Positions 1 through 7,107 of a stretch of DNA of 12,231 bases are shown here, piece by piece. Position numbers and translations under genes: made by a program. The DNA lies in assembly GCA_013153915.1 (NCBI GenBank), contig JAADDL010000157.1:1-12231 (forward strand), written 5' to 3'. This stretch comes from Campylobacterota bacterium. Lineage in GTDB: Bacteria > Campylobacterota > Campylobacteria > Campylobacterales > JALSKU01. Under the pieces are notes generated by a model. It was not told where the DNA came from. It made no database searches and saw only the letters and a program-made list of their open reading frames with translations. Each line of letters begins with the position of its first letter. Within the stretch, counting starts at the first letter, position 1.

Positions 1-491
1 TATGCTCTCCTTTGGGAGCGTATAGTTCTAAATTTATCGATATACATATCGTTAAGTGGGGCTTTTTACTCTTTTTGATATTTAGCGCTACAATGATGCT
101 TTTTAGTAAAAAAGAGGCGAAGTTTAAATATGAAAAAAAGTGGATACTCTATTCTTTGGGTGCGGTAGTGGGCTATATATCAGGGCTTCTTGGCATAGGA
201 GGAGGAGCTTTGGTGTTGCCATTGATGATACTTTTAGGATTTGATGCCAAAAAGATGGCGGTTGCGGTTAGTTTTATGATACCGTTTTCAACTTTTAGTG
301 CCTTTTTGTCATACATATCTTTTGTAAAGATAGATTGGACTCTCCTTGGGGTCACTGCCCTTGCGGCAATCCTTGGAGGCTATATAGGCAATGCCGTCAT
401 GCACTTCAAACTTGATGCCAAACAGATAAAAAAGATAATAGCCCTACTTTTATACATCCTAGCCTTCAAAATGGCGTATTCGTTGATATAA
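1..491 (+). CDS. TauE/SafE family sulfite exporter-like permease, C-terminal part (5' end outside window)
   Basis: Partial gene. The reading frame is open from base 3 (first visible residues CSPLGAYSS) to the TAA at 489-491, giving about 162 residues. TauE/SafE (DUF81) proteins are inner-membrane permeases of roughly 250 residues built from two repeats, linked to export of sulfite, sulfoacetate or related anions. Seen here: the end of the first repeat (PLGA), a hydrophobic helix (WGFLLFLIFSATMMLF), a charged loop, and then the second-repeat signature GLLGIGGGALVLPLM, followed by three or four more membrane helices. The TTG at 12 is not a credible start because the family similarity continues upstream of it. 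The substrate cannot be told from the sequence. The next gene has its own promoter, so co-transcription is not required. Family call is firm; sulfite export is only the family default. Confidence 0.88.
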   Translation, partial: CSPLGAYSSKFIDIHIVKWGFLLFLIFSATMMLFSKKEAKFKYEKKWILYSLGAVVGYISGLLGIGGGALVLPLMILLGFDAKKMAVAVSFMIPFSTFSAFLSYISFVKIDWTLLGVTALAAILGGYIGNAVMHFKLDAKQIKKIIALLLYILAFKMAYSLI

Positions 492-494
492 ATC

Positions 495-519
495 GGTTGA
501 TATTGCAATATTTGCAACC
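495..519. repeat. Quasi-palindrome before the methyltransferase promoter
   Basis: GGTTG (495-499) and CAACC (515-519) are inverted arms around a perfect 12-bp palindrome ATATTGCAATAT (500-511). The right arm overlaps the predicted -35 box (512-517). It could be an operator or a weak transcript-end hairpin for the upstream permease gene, but no T-run follows, which argues against a standard terminator. Confidence 0.4.
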
Positions 520-540
520 AAACAACTATAGTGGTATAAT
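512..540 (+). promoter_or_regulatory. sigma70 promoter for the adenine methyltransferase gene
   Basis: TTGCAA (512-517) and a perfect TATAAT (535-540) are separated by 17 bp. TG at 532-533 gives an extended -10 element (TGGTATAAT). The predicted transcript would start near 547, leaving a leader of about 55 nt. This is the best promoter match in the window. Confidence 0.75.
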
Positions 541-593
541 AGCAATCAACAGGTTAAAATGATAATGAGGGGAAGCTTAGATTAAAGATAGTC

Positions 594-597
594 GGGA
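594..597 (+). promoter_or_regulatory. Ribosome binding site choosing ATG 604
   Basis: GGGA lies 6 nt before ATG 604. The in-frame TTG at 598 would directly abut it, so ATG 604 (protein starting MNYIGSK, the usual family N-terminus) is preferred. Confidence 0.6.
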
Positions 598-603
598 TTG
601 AAA

Positions 604-1605
604 ATGAACTATATAGGCTCCAAACTTAAGCTGTCATCTTGGATAAAAGAGCAGATTTGCAATGTTGCGGGTAGTTTAGGGGATAAGACTTTTTGCGATA
701 TTTTTGCGGGGACGGGGATAGTGGCGAGAAGTTTTAAAAAAGATGTCAAGCAAGTCGTAGCGAACGATTTGGAACATTATAGCTTTGTCTTAAACAGAAA
801 CTACATAGGCAATCACAAAAAAATCAAAAACAAAGAAGACTACATAAAAAAACTAGATAACATCAAACCCGTAGAAAACGGCTTTATCTACCAAAACTAC
901 TGCTTGGGCGGCGGAAGCGGCAGACAATACTTTAGCGACACCAACGGAAAAAAGATAGACGCTATAAGAGTGCAAATCGAAAAATGGCTTAACTCAAAAG
1001 AGATAGATGACGATATGTACTACTTTTTGCTTGCCTCGCTACTTGAGAGTGCGGACAAAGTGGCAAATACCGCAAGCGTTTACGGTGCGTTTTTAAAACA
1101 TTTAAAAAAATCGGCTAAAAAAGAGTTGGTGCTTCAGCCCGCCTTTTATGAAGAAAACGACAACGACCACTTTGTCTTTCAAAAAGACGCAAACAGCCTC
1201 ATAAGAGAGATAAAAGGAGATATACTTTATCTTGACCCGCCGTACAACCATAGACAATATAGCGCAAATTACCATTTGCTCAACACGATATCCTTATATA
1301 AAAGATTTACCCCTCAAGGAAAAACGGGATTGCCAAAAGAGTACAATCGCTCAAACTATTGCAAAAGAAAAGAGGTGAAAAAAACTTTTGAAGATTTGAT
1401 AAAAAACGCCGATTTTAAATATATCTTTTTAAGCTACAACAACGAAGGGCTGATGAGTAAAACCGATATCAAAGAGATAATGCAAAAATACGGAGAGTAC
1501 GATTTGGCTCTTAAAGAGTATCAAAGATTTAAAGCTAACAAAACGAAAAAAAACACCCTCAAACACGACAAGACTTTCGAATACCTGCATATACTCAAAA
1601 AGTAA
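604..1605 (+). CDS. D12-class N6-adenine-specific DNA methyltransferase (Dam-like, no visible restriction partner)
   Basis: Transfers a methyl group from S-adenosylmethionine to adenine N6 in a specific DNA site. The 333-residue protein has the D12-class order. MNYIGSK opens the protein. Motif I (DIFAGTG, residues 32-38) forms the cofactor pocket. A long insert for target recognition follows at about 70-200, and the catalytic motif IV DPPY is at 211-214 followed by NHRQYSANYH. The motifs are intact and length is normal for the class (about 260-350), so it should be active. An upstream TTG at 598 would add two residues; ATG 604 fits the family N-terminus and the GGGA ribosome site better. No endonuclease gene lies on either side: the neighbours are two permeases. 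It therefore looks solitary here, although a partner could be elsewhere. The recognition site cannot be read from the sequence. Confidence 0.92.
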   Translation: MNYIGSKLKLSSWIKEQICNVAGSLGDKTFCDIFAGTGIVARSFKKDVKQVVANDLEHYSFVLNRNYIGNHKKIKNKEDYIKKLDNIKPVENGFIYQNYCLGGGSGRQYFSDTNGKKIDAIRVQIEKWLNSKEIDDDMYYFLLASLLESADKVANTASVYGAFLKHLKKSAKKELVLQPAFYEENDNDHFVFQKDANSLIREIKGDILYLDPPYNHRQYSANYHLLNTISLYKRFTPQGKTGLPKEYNRSNYCKRKEVKKTFEDLIKNADFKYIFLSYNNEGLMSKTDIKEIMQKYGEYDLALKEYQRFKANKTKKNTLKHDKTFEYLHILKK

Positions 1606-1638
1606 AGCCGACATTTTATGTGATATTTTTATGCAAAA

Positions 1639-1647
1639 TGTTATACT
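1639..1647 (+). promoter_or_regulatory. Extended -10 promoter element upstream of arsB
   Basis: TGTTATACT contains TATACT at 1642-1647 with TG one base upstream. A good -35 box is not visible at the expected distance. A transcript starting near 1653 would exclude the ATG at 1631 and support translation from ATG 1676. No ArsR-type inverted repeat was seen around it. Confidence 0.45.
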
Positions 1648-1666
1648 TTCATATTGCCATAGTTTC

Positions 1667-1672
1667 GGGGGA
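1667..1672 (+). promoter_or_regulatory. Ribosome binding site choosing ATG 1676 of arsB
   Basis: The purine run GGGGGA (1667-1672, continuing AG) sits just before ATG 1676. Nothing comparable precedes the in-frame ATG at 1631. Confidence 0.5.
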
Positions 1673-1675
1673 AGT

Positions 1676-2935
1676 ATGCTTTTATCCGTCTTGCTGTTTG
1701 TTGTCACTCTTATCCTCATAATCACTCAACCTAAAGGCTTAAAGATAGGCACCATAGCCGTTACCGCCGCTTTTGTCGCATTTGTTACGGGTATCGTAAG
1801 CTTATCGGATATCAAAGAGGTTATAAGCATAGTTTGGGACGCCACTTTGGCTTTTATAGGCATCATTTTGTTATCTATGGTGCTTGATGAGATAGGATTT
1901 TTCGAGTGGTGCGCCATAAAGACGGCAAAGCTAAGCAAAGGCGACGGAAGAGTAATGTTTGTATACTCTTTGCTTCTTGGGAGCTTTGTTTCGGCACTTT
2001 TTGCGAATGACGGAGCGGCACTCATACTCACACCCATCCTTTTAGCGAAAATGAAAATTTTACGACTTGAGAAAAAAACCATTTTGGCATTTTTGCTAGC
2101 GGGAGGTTTTATCAGCGATAGCGCATCTTTGCCTTTTGTCTTTTCAAATCTTACAAACATCATAACGGCGGATTTTTTCCGTATAGGATTTCTTGAATAC
2201 CTTAAAAATATGTATATACCTTATATCGTAAGCACGGTTGTTTCTATCGCCGTTTTGTGGTTTATATTTAAAAGAGATATACCCGCAAAGATAGACGCTT
2301 CCTTGCTAAAAAACGAAAACGATATACTAAAAAACAAAACCCTTTTTAAGTTTAGCTGGCTATTTTTGGTCGTTTTGCTTGCGGGTTATATCATAGGCGA
2401 TATATACAAGGTACCCATTAGCGTTTTTGCTTTAAGCGGGGGAGTGGCTTTTTTAGCTATCGCATCTTACTCAAAAAGCGTAAACGCCTTAAAGATAGTC
2501 AAAGATGCGCCTTGGCAAATAGTGTGGTTTAGTATCGGACTTTATGTGGTGGTTTACGGCTTGAAAAATGCGGGACTTACCCACTATATCACCCTTTTAT
2601 TGAACGAATTTATACGACAAGGAGATAGGGTTTCTATCGTAGCAACGGGGTTTTTATCGGCGCTTTTAAGCGCCGTTATGAACAATCTGCCGACAATCAT
2701 GATAATGGATATCTCGATAGCCGAAACGACAAATCACGCTTTGGCTTACGCAAATATCATAGGCTCCAACCTCGGCACGAAAATAACTCCTTTCGGCTCT
2801 TTGGCAACTCTTTTATGGCTTCATATACTGGATAAAAAAGGGGTGCATATAAGCTTTTGGCAATATACGAAGTTTGGTCTTTTGGCTACTCCGCCCGTAC
2901 TTTTAGCGGTATTGCTCTCCTTGAAAATCTCCTAA
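1676..2935 (+). CDS. arsB: ArsB-type arsenite efflux permease
   Basis: Inner-membrane carrier of the ArsB/NhaD ion-transporter superfamily. ArsB expels arsenite and antimonite, alone using the proton gradient or with an ArsA ATPase. The 419-residue product matches the length of E. coli ArsB (429) and resembles it along its whole length as I recall that protein. Shared stretches include TQPKGL (17-22), LDEIGFFEW (70-78), FANDGAALILTP (109-120), SDSASLP (147-153), APWQIV (278-283), VVYGLKNAGLT (292-302), MNNLPT (335-340) and GSLATLLWLH (374-383). About 10-12 membrane helices are evident. ATG 1676 is chosen over ATG 1631 because the family begins with MLL, a GGGGGA site precedes it, and the likely promoter lies after 1631. 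No arsR, arsC or arsA is in the window, so control is unknown. Its stop overlaps the end of the convergent small gene by 4 nt. Family call is very secure; arsenite as substrate is inferred from similarity. Confidence 0.93.
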   Translation: MLLSVLLFVVTLILIITQPKGLKIGTIAVTAAFVAFVTGIVSLSDIKEVISIVWDATLAFIGIILLSMVLDEIGFFEWCAIKTAKLSKGDGRVMFVYSLLLGSFVSALFANDGAALILTPILLAKMKILRLEKKTILAFLLAGGFISDSASLPFVFSNLTNIITADFFRIGFLEYLKNMYIPYIVSTVVSIAVLWFIFKRDIPAKIDASLLKNENDILKNKTLFKFSWLFLVVLLAGYIIGDIYKVPISVFALSGGVAFLAIASYSKSVNALKIVKDAPWQIVWFSIGLYVVVYGLKNAGLTHYITLLLNEFIRQGDRVSIVATGFLSALLSAVMNNLPTIMIMDISIAETTNHALAYANIIGSNLGTKITPFGSLATLLWLHILDKKGVHISFWQYTKFGLLATPPVLLAVLLSLKIS

Positions 2936-3105
2936 AACATCGGATGCATAAATATTCCGCCAAAAAGCATACCTATCATCGCAAAAACAAACCAAAGTAT
3001 AAATATCGCAGGCACGGAGGCTAAAGCTATCTTGACGATAAGCACCACAAGGTCCCAAAAAGGTATATCCACTCCCGTTATCTTCACTTCAGCCCTATTT
3101 TCCAT
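2932..3105 (-). CDS. Small hydrophobic membrane protein, 57 aa, function unknown
   Basis: A short open frame from ATG at 3105 to TAG at 2932. It begins MENRAEVKITGVDIPFWDLV and is then almost entirely hydrophobic from about residue 16 to 53 (pieces include VVLIVKIALASVPAIF and WFVFAMIGMLFGGIF), ending in MHPMF. This fits one long or two short membrane helices with a polar N-terminus of about 15 residues. Reasons to think it is real: an AAAGGA site lies 6 nt before the ATG, the start is only 2 nt after the purN stop, so coupled translation is likely, and the hydrophobic profile is coherent. I recognise no family. It is the last gene of the long minus-strand run and ends against arsB with overlapping stops. 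An odd overlap or chance frame is possible but less likely given the ribosome site. Confidence 0.72.
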   Translation of the reverse strand: MENRAEVKITGVDIPFWDLVVLIVKIALASVPAIFILWFVFAMIGMLFGGIFMHPMF

Positions 3106-3107
3106 AT

Positions 3108-3683
3108 TCAATCCTTTAATATTTTTACGATAGCTTGAGGCAAAAGTTCAAACTCAAGCTCCTTTATCCTCTTTTTAAACTCCTCAAAGCTCATACCGTC
3201 GTCTTTTTGGAAACACTTTTGAGAGATTATCTCCCCGCCGTCAAGTTCGCTACTGACAAAATGGACACTCACACCGCCCACTTTCATATCGGAGTTAAAA
3301 CTCCTCTCTATAGCGTTTGCGCCTTTAAAAAGCGGGAGCAAAGAGGGGTGCAGATTGATGGCTTTCAAGCGCTCCGTAAAAACCGGAGTCAAAACCCTCA
3401 TAAATCCCGCAAGCACTACCAAATCGGCACCGAATTTCAAAGCACTTTCAACCAATTTTTCATCAAACTCTTCTCTTGAGTTAAATGCGGTGTGCTTTAT
3501 AACTCCAAAAGGTATACCTAGTCTTTTGCACCTTTGTATCCCTTTGGCATCTTCTTTGTTGCAAATAGCCCCCGAAACTTCTATACGGCACCCTTTGATA
3601 TCTTTTTTGTGCAACTTTTTGACTATATTTTCAAGATTGCTACCCTCGCCGCTAAAGAGGATAACTATCTTTTTTACAGACAT
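3108..3683 (-). CDS. purN: Phosphoribosylglycinamide formyltransferase (GAR transformylase)
   Basis: Third step of purine synthesis: moves the formyl group of 10-formyltetrahydrofolate to glycinamide ribonucleotide, in the cytoplasm. The 191-residue protein has the family length. Near the N-terminus, SGEGSN (residues 11-16) forms the phosphate-binding loop. The central INLHPSLLP carries the catalytic Asn and His of the N-x-H motif, and VHFVSSELDGGEII contains the catalytic Asp. All three key residues are present. The start overlaps the end of the NAD(P)H-hydrate repair gene by 10 nt, so translation is probably coupled; a modest GAGAG sits upstream. It is followed after 2 nt by the small membrane-protein gene. 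The call is secure. Confidence 0.96.
   Translation of the reverse strand: MSVKKIVILFSGEGSNLENIVKKLHKKDIKGCRIEVSGAICNKEDAKGIQRCKRLGIPFGVIKHTAFNSREEFDEKLVESALKFGADLVVLAGFMRVLTPVFTERLKAINLHPSLLPLFKGANAIERSFNSDMKVGGVSVHFVSSELDGGEIISQKCFQKDDGMSFEEFKKRIKELEFELLPQAIVKILKD
3112..3117 (-). promoter_or_regulatory. Ribosome binding site of the small membrane-protein gene
   Basis: Minus-strand AAAGGA lies within the last codons of purN, 6 nt before the ATG at 3105. It supports the 57-residue gene as translated and coupled to purN. Confidence 0.6.
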
Positions 3684-5071
3684 TTTAAACTCTCTATCAA
3701 AGTCGAAGGGGTTAAGGAGTAGTTTGCTTTTTCATATCGAGACGAAGCTATCGAGTGAGCCAAAGAGCCGGTAACGGCGGCGTCAAGCAAAGAGTAACCT
3801 TGAGATAGCAACGAACCTATCACTCCGGTCAATACATCTCCGCTACCTCCTTTGCTTAAAGCGTTCGTGCCGAATGTGTTGATATAAACCTTGGCGTTTT
3901 TGGCTATCAATACATTGCTACCCTTTAAAAGAAGCACGATATCTTTATATTTTTGCGTAAAATCCCTAACAAGAGCAAATCTATTCTCTTGTATCTCTTT
4001 TACACTATATTCACCCATCCCAACGAGCTTTAAAAGCGAAGCAAACTCTCTTGGGTGGGGAGTTAGGATCATATTTTTCTTCTTTTCCAGTATCTCTACG
4101 ATAGCTTTATCGCTAAATATATCGGCATCGGCAACGACCGGTATCCGTTCGTTTTCCACCACTTCAAAAAGAGTCTCTTCGTCATACTCCTTACCAAGCC
4201 CCATACCAAAACAAAAAGAGGTGCAATTTTTAGGTACCAAAAAACTACTCATAATCTCATAAGGGAGATTTATATTTTTATTTGTTATAACCGTACACAA
4301 TCCGCTACCGAATGCAAATGCGGCACTTGCGGCTATGATGGAGGCTCCGGGTTTATCCCCGCATAAAAATACGCTATGTCCGTAGTCTCCTTTGTTGGAA
4401 TTTCGCTTTTTTCTTAGAGGCAGTCTCATATCGCTCTTTTCAAGCAAAAAAGTATCGCTCTCCCCTTCGTAAACATCTTTGCTAACTCCAAGATCGGCTA
4501 CTACTATCTTGCCTATATAGTCTTTGGCAAGATCACCGAACAGCGGAGTTTTGTACGCCCCCATACTGACCGTGATATCGGCTTTAAACGCAATCGGTGA
4601 AGGATTGCCTTTCGTATCTATACCGCTTGGAATATCGCAAGCTATCTTGTAAGCCTCTTTTTTATTTAATTTTTTAACGATATTGACAAACTCTTCGCTT
4701 AAAGGCTTATTTAGTCCCGAACCAAAAAGAGCGTCCACCACGATATCGCTCTTTTTTATCTTATCCACTACATTTACTCCGACCTTTTGAGCCCTTTGAA
4801 GCTGGATTTGGCACATTTTGGATTTTGCGCCCACGGGTAGATATAGATATACTTCAAACTCCTTATGAAGTATCCTAGCGAGGGTCACGCCGTCCGCACC
4901 GTTATTACCGGGGCCCGAAACGATAAGCACTTTTTTCTTTTTTATATCCAAACTCTTAATGACTCTTGCCAAGCTTTGAGCGGCATTTTCCATCAAAATA
5001 TCTTCATTTAGCCCGAACTCTTCATAACATCTTCTATCAAGCGAATAAACTTCGTCAAATACTTTTAACAT
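3674..5071 (-). CDS. nnr: Bifunctional NAD(P)H-hydrate epimerase / ADP-dependent NAD(P)H-hydrate dehydratase
   Basis: Repairs NADH and NADPH damaged by hydration: the N-terminal domain interconverts R and S hydrates, and the C-terminal domain dehydrates the S form using ADP. The 465-residue protein shows both. The YjeF-N epimerase part (about 1-210) has GPGNNGADG (53-61; the common form is NNGGDG), VDALFGSGL (112-120) and CDIPSGID (145-152). The carbohydrate-kinase-like part (about 225-465) has KGDYGH (227-232), DAD (315-317), TPHPREF (337-343), LLKGSNVLI (381-389) and GGSGD (408-412), whose Asp is the expected catalytic base. The start is set at ATG 5071 because AGGAG lies 8 nt upstream. A longer frame from 5101 would begin inside comM and skip that site. 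It starts 1 nt after comM ends and overlaps purN by 10 nt. Confidence 0.94.
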   Translation of the reverse strand: MLKVFDEVYSLDRRCYEEFGLNEDILMENAAQSLARVIKSLDIKKKKVLIVSGPGNNGADGVTLARILHKEFEVYLYLPVGAKSKMCQIQLQRAQKVGVNVVDKIKKSDIVVDALFGSGLNKPLSEEFVNIVKKLNKKEAYKIACDIPSGIDTKGNPSPIAFKADITVSMGAYKTPLFGDLAKDYIGKIVVADLGVSKDVYEGESDTFLLEKSDMRLPLRKKRNSNKGDYGHSVFLCGDKPGASIIAASAAFAFGSGLCTVITNKNINLPYEIMSSFLVPKNCTSFCFGMGLGKEYDEETLFEVVENERIPVVADADIFSDKAIVEILEKKKNMILTPHPREFASLLKLVGMGEYSVKEIQENRFALVRDFTQKYKDIVLLLKGSNVLIAKNAKVYINTFGTNALSKGGSGDVLTGVIGSLLSQGYSLLDAAVTGSLAHSIASSRYEKANYSLTPSTLIESLKCL

Positions 5072-5072
5072 C

Positions 5073-6575
5073 TTATCTTCTCCTATAACTAATCGCCTCA
5101 AGAAGGTGAGACTTTTTAATATCGTTACTATCTTCTATATCGGCTATGGTTCTTGCCGTTCTTAAAATTTTGTTGATACCCCTTTGGCTAAGACCGAATT
5201 TTATAGCGGCACTATGCAACAAATCTTCCTCTTTATCTTGGAGTTTGCAATACTTTTCGATATCCTTCTCGTCCATTTTGCCGTTTAACTCTTTTTGTCC
5301 TCTCTCTTTTTGTTTTACAAAAGCTCTCTTTACTATCTCAAACATCTCTTTAGAGCTCATCGAGGGTCTATCTTTGGTCGAAACCTCATCCATTTGAACA
5401 TATAAATCTATCCTGTCTAAAAGCGGCTCGGAGAGTCTGTTTTTGTATCTTTGTATCTCAACTTCACTACATCTACACTCATGTACGCTACTTAAAAGAT
5501 TGCCGCATGGACATGGATTTTGTGCCGCGATAAAGAGAAATTTGGTCTTGTATTCCACTTTCGAATTTACCCTTGAGATTAGCACTCTATAATCTTCCAA
5601 AGGCTCTCTTAAACTCTCAAGAACACTCTTTTGAAAATGGGGAAATTCATCAAAAAAAAGTACCCCGTTATTTGCCAAAGCAACCTCTCCCATCATCGCT
5701 TTGGAGCTACCTCCTCCAAATATACTAGGTCGGCTGGAAGTGTGGTGCGGGGAGCGAAAATTTCTTACGGGTTTAAAATCTATCTCTTTTTCGTTTATCG
5801 AACTAAGCCTGGCGTTTTCAAGTATCTCATCTAAACTCATCGGAGGAAGTATGTATCTTATCCTCTTTGCGCACATACTCTTTCCGCATCCCGGACTTCC
5901 TTCAAAAAGTATATTGTGCATACCGCTTGCGGCTATCAAAGAGGCTCTTTTTGCTATCTCCTGACCCTTAACATCGTAAAAATCAAGCTCAAAATCGTCG
6001 CTAAAATAGTATTTTTTTCCCGCAATCTCGATATATTCATACTCCAAATCTTTAGGTTTTTCAAACTTTTTATCTTGATTTTTAAAAAACTCTATCGCCT
6101 CTTCCAAGCTATCGCTTACGGCTATTTCGATAGAGGGTATTTTAGATATCTTTTCAAAACTCTCCTTGGGGATTAACACTCTTTTTATCCTCTTTTGCTT
6201 TACCAAAGATAATATGATAGGAAATATCAAATTCGTATCTTTTATCTTTCCGTCAAGCCCCAACTCTCCAAAGACAAAAATATCGCCAAACTCTACACTC
6301 TCTTTTTGAAGCGCGACCGATAGGGCAAAACTAAGGTCAAAGTGGCTACCCTCTTTTTTTAAATCCGAGGGGGATAGGTTTATCGTTATCTTTTGGGGAG
6401 GAAATTTGTATCTTAAAGACGATAGGGCGGATTTTACTCTATCTCTTGATTCTTGTATGGAAGTATTTGCCAATCCGACTATGCTAAATCCCGGCAAAGC
6501 TCTTGAAAACGTACTCTCTACCTCGACGACTTTCGCTTCGTGTATATCAAGAGTGGCACATTTTATAAGCTTCAT
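5073..6575 (-). CDS. comM: ComM-type AAA+ ATPase / YifB family (Mg chelatase-like)
   Basis: ComM is a hexameric DNA helicase that promotes branch migration when incoming single-stranded DNA is recombined during natural transformation. The 500-residue product has the usual length. In order: an N-terminal ChlI-like domain (GFSIVGLANTSIQESRDRVK near 29-48), Walker A GSPGCGKS (226-233), the RSPHHTSS block (274-281), Walker B VLFFDE (305-310), a four-cysteine cluster CPC...CRC (355, 357, 367, 369) probably binding zinc, and the C-terminal lid with LLDRIDLYV (385-393) and SQRGINKILRTARTIAD. The start at ATG 6575 is preferred to ATG 6611, since the protein then begins MKLIKCATLDIHE as in relatives and lies 2 nt after the def stop. 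No transformation genes are adjacent. The family is certain; the role follows work on ComM in other bacteria. Confidence 0.94.
   Translation of the reverse strand: MKLIKCATLDIHEAKVVEVESTFSRALPGFSIVGLANTSIQESRDRVKSALSSLRYKFPPQKITINLSPSDLKKEGSHFDLSFALSVALQKESVEFGDIFVFGELGLDGKIKDTNLIFPIILSLVKQKRIKRVLIPKESFEKISKIPSIEIAVSDSLEEAIEFFKNQDKKFEKPKDLEYEYIEIAGKKYYFSDDFELDFYDVKGQEIAKRASLIAASGMHNILFEGSPGCGKSMCAKRIRYILPPMSLDEILENARLSSINEKEIDFKPVRNFRSPHHTSSRPSIFGGGSSKAMMGEVALANNGVLFFDEFPHFQKSVLESLREPLEDYRVLISRVNSKVEYKTKFLFIAAQNPCPCGNLLSSVHECRCSEVEIQRYKNRLSEPLLDRIDLYVQMDEVSTKDRPSMSSKEMFEIVKRAFVKQKERGQKELNGKMDEKDIEKYCKLQDKEEDLLHSAAIKFGLSQRGINKILRTARTIADIEDSNDIKKSHLLEAISYRRR
5080..5084 (-). promoter_or_regulatory. 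Ribosome binding site fixing the start of the NAD(P)H-hydrate repair gene
   Basis: Minus-strand AGGAG, inside the end of comM, lies 8 nt before ATG 5071. This decides against the ten-residue longer in-frame start at 5101. Confidence 0.7.
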
Positions 6576-6577
6576 AT

Positions 6578-7096
6578 CTACTTTTTCTTGGCTCTTTGCC
6601 TCTTTTTCCACTCTTTTTCAAATTTTTTTCTTCTAAGATAGGAGAGTCTTTCGATAAAAAGATGTCCGTCAAGATGATCCATCTCATGTTGAAAGGCGAC
6701 CGCCAAAAGTCCGTCGCACTCTTTTTTTATCGTATTGCCGTCTCTATCTTGATACTCTACGGCTATCCATTCGGCTCTTTTGACATCGTCATAATACTCT
6801 GGAACGCTCAAACACCCCTCTTGGTAAACTATCGAGCCTCTTTTGTCTATGATTTTAGGATTTATAACCTCTATGAGATTTTCCTTTTTTTGTTCATCGT
6901 TTTCATCGGGTAAGAGTATCAAAAGGGCTCTCAAGGGCACGGCTACTTGAATAGCCGCCAATCCGATACCGTTTTTTGCCATCATGGTTTCATACATATC
7001 GTCCAAAAGCGTATGCAACTCTTCGTCAAACTTCTCTACATCTTTAGAGTTTTGATGCAATCTCTTATCGGGATAAGTAATAATCTCTCTTATCAT
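6578..7096 (-). CDS. def: Peptide deformylase
   Basis: Removes the formyl group from the initiator methionine of nascent proteins at the ribosome exit; a metal-dependent hydrolase, normally Fe2+. The 172-residue protein carries all three motifs: GIGLAAIQ (43-50), EGCLSVP (93-99, metal ligand Cys95) and QHEMDHLDG (136-144, metal ligands His137 and His141 with catalytic Glu138). The C-terminal tail from about residue 155 is strongly basic (RRKKFEKEW, then KKRQRAKKK); in E. coli the C-terminal helix of this enzyme docks on the ribosome. The gene begins 11 nt after the GGDEF-like gene, with an AAGAAAG ribosome site overlapping that stop, and ends 2 nt before comM. Company with tig and clpP fits a shared role in early protein handling. 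Confidence 0.97.
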   Translation of the reverse strand: MIREIITYPDKRLHQNSKDVEKFDEELHTLLDDMYETMMAKNGIGLAAIQVAVPLRALLILLPDENDEQKKENLIEVINPKIIDKRGSIVYQEGCLSVPEYYDDVKRAEWIAVEYQDRDGNTIKKECDGLLAVAFQHEMDHLDGHLFIERLSYLRRKKFEKEWKKRQRAKKK

Positions 7097-7107
7097 TTCA
7101 ATCTTTC

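Noticed and set aside
559..585. Eight-codon frame (MIMRGSLD) in the methyltransferase leader
   Set aside because: Too short to judge, with no rare-codon run or attenuator hairpin; chance is the simplest account.
598..600. TTG as start of the methyltransferase
   Set aside because: It adjoins the ribosome site; ATG 604 has better spacing and the family N-terminus.
2658..2675. GC-rich inverted repeat CGGCGCTTTTAAGCGCCG
   Set aside because: It looks like a hairpin but encodes the conserved LSALLSAVMNN segment of ArsB, has no T-run after it, and lies mid-gene.
3355..3774. Long plus-strand frame opposite purN and the repair gene
   Set aside because: It is antisense to two clearly identified genes, has no recognisable domain and no ribosome site; the same applies to the other antisense frames over tig, comM, arsB and fliI.
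5652..5659. Run of eight A bases in comM as a possible phase-variable tract
   Set aside because: The run encodes the invariant Walker B Phe codons; eight bases is short for slippage switching in this group and the gene is in frame.
6554..6570. TGGCAC resembling the -24 half of a sigma54 promoter
   Set aside because: The required TTGC at -12 is absent, and the site lies within the comM coding region on the opposite strand.
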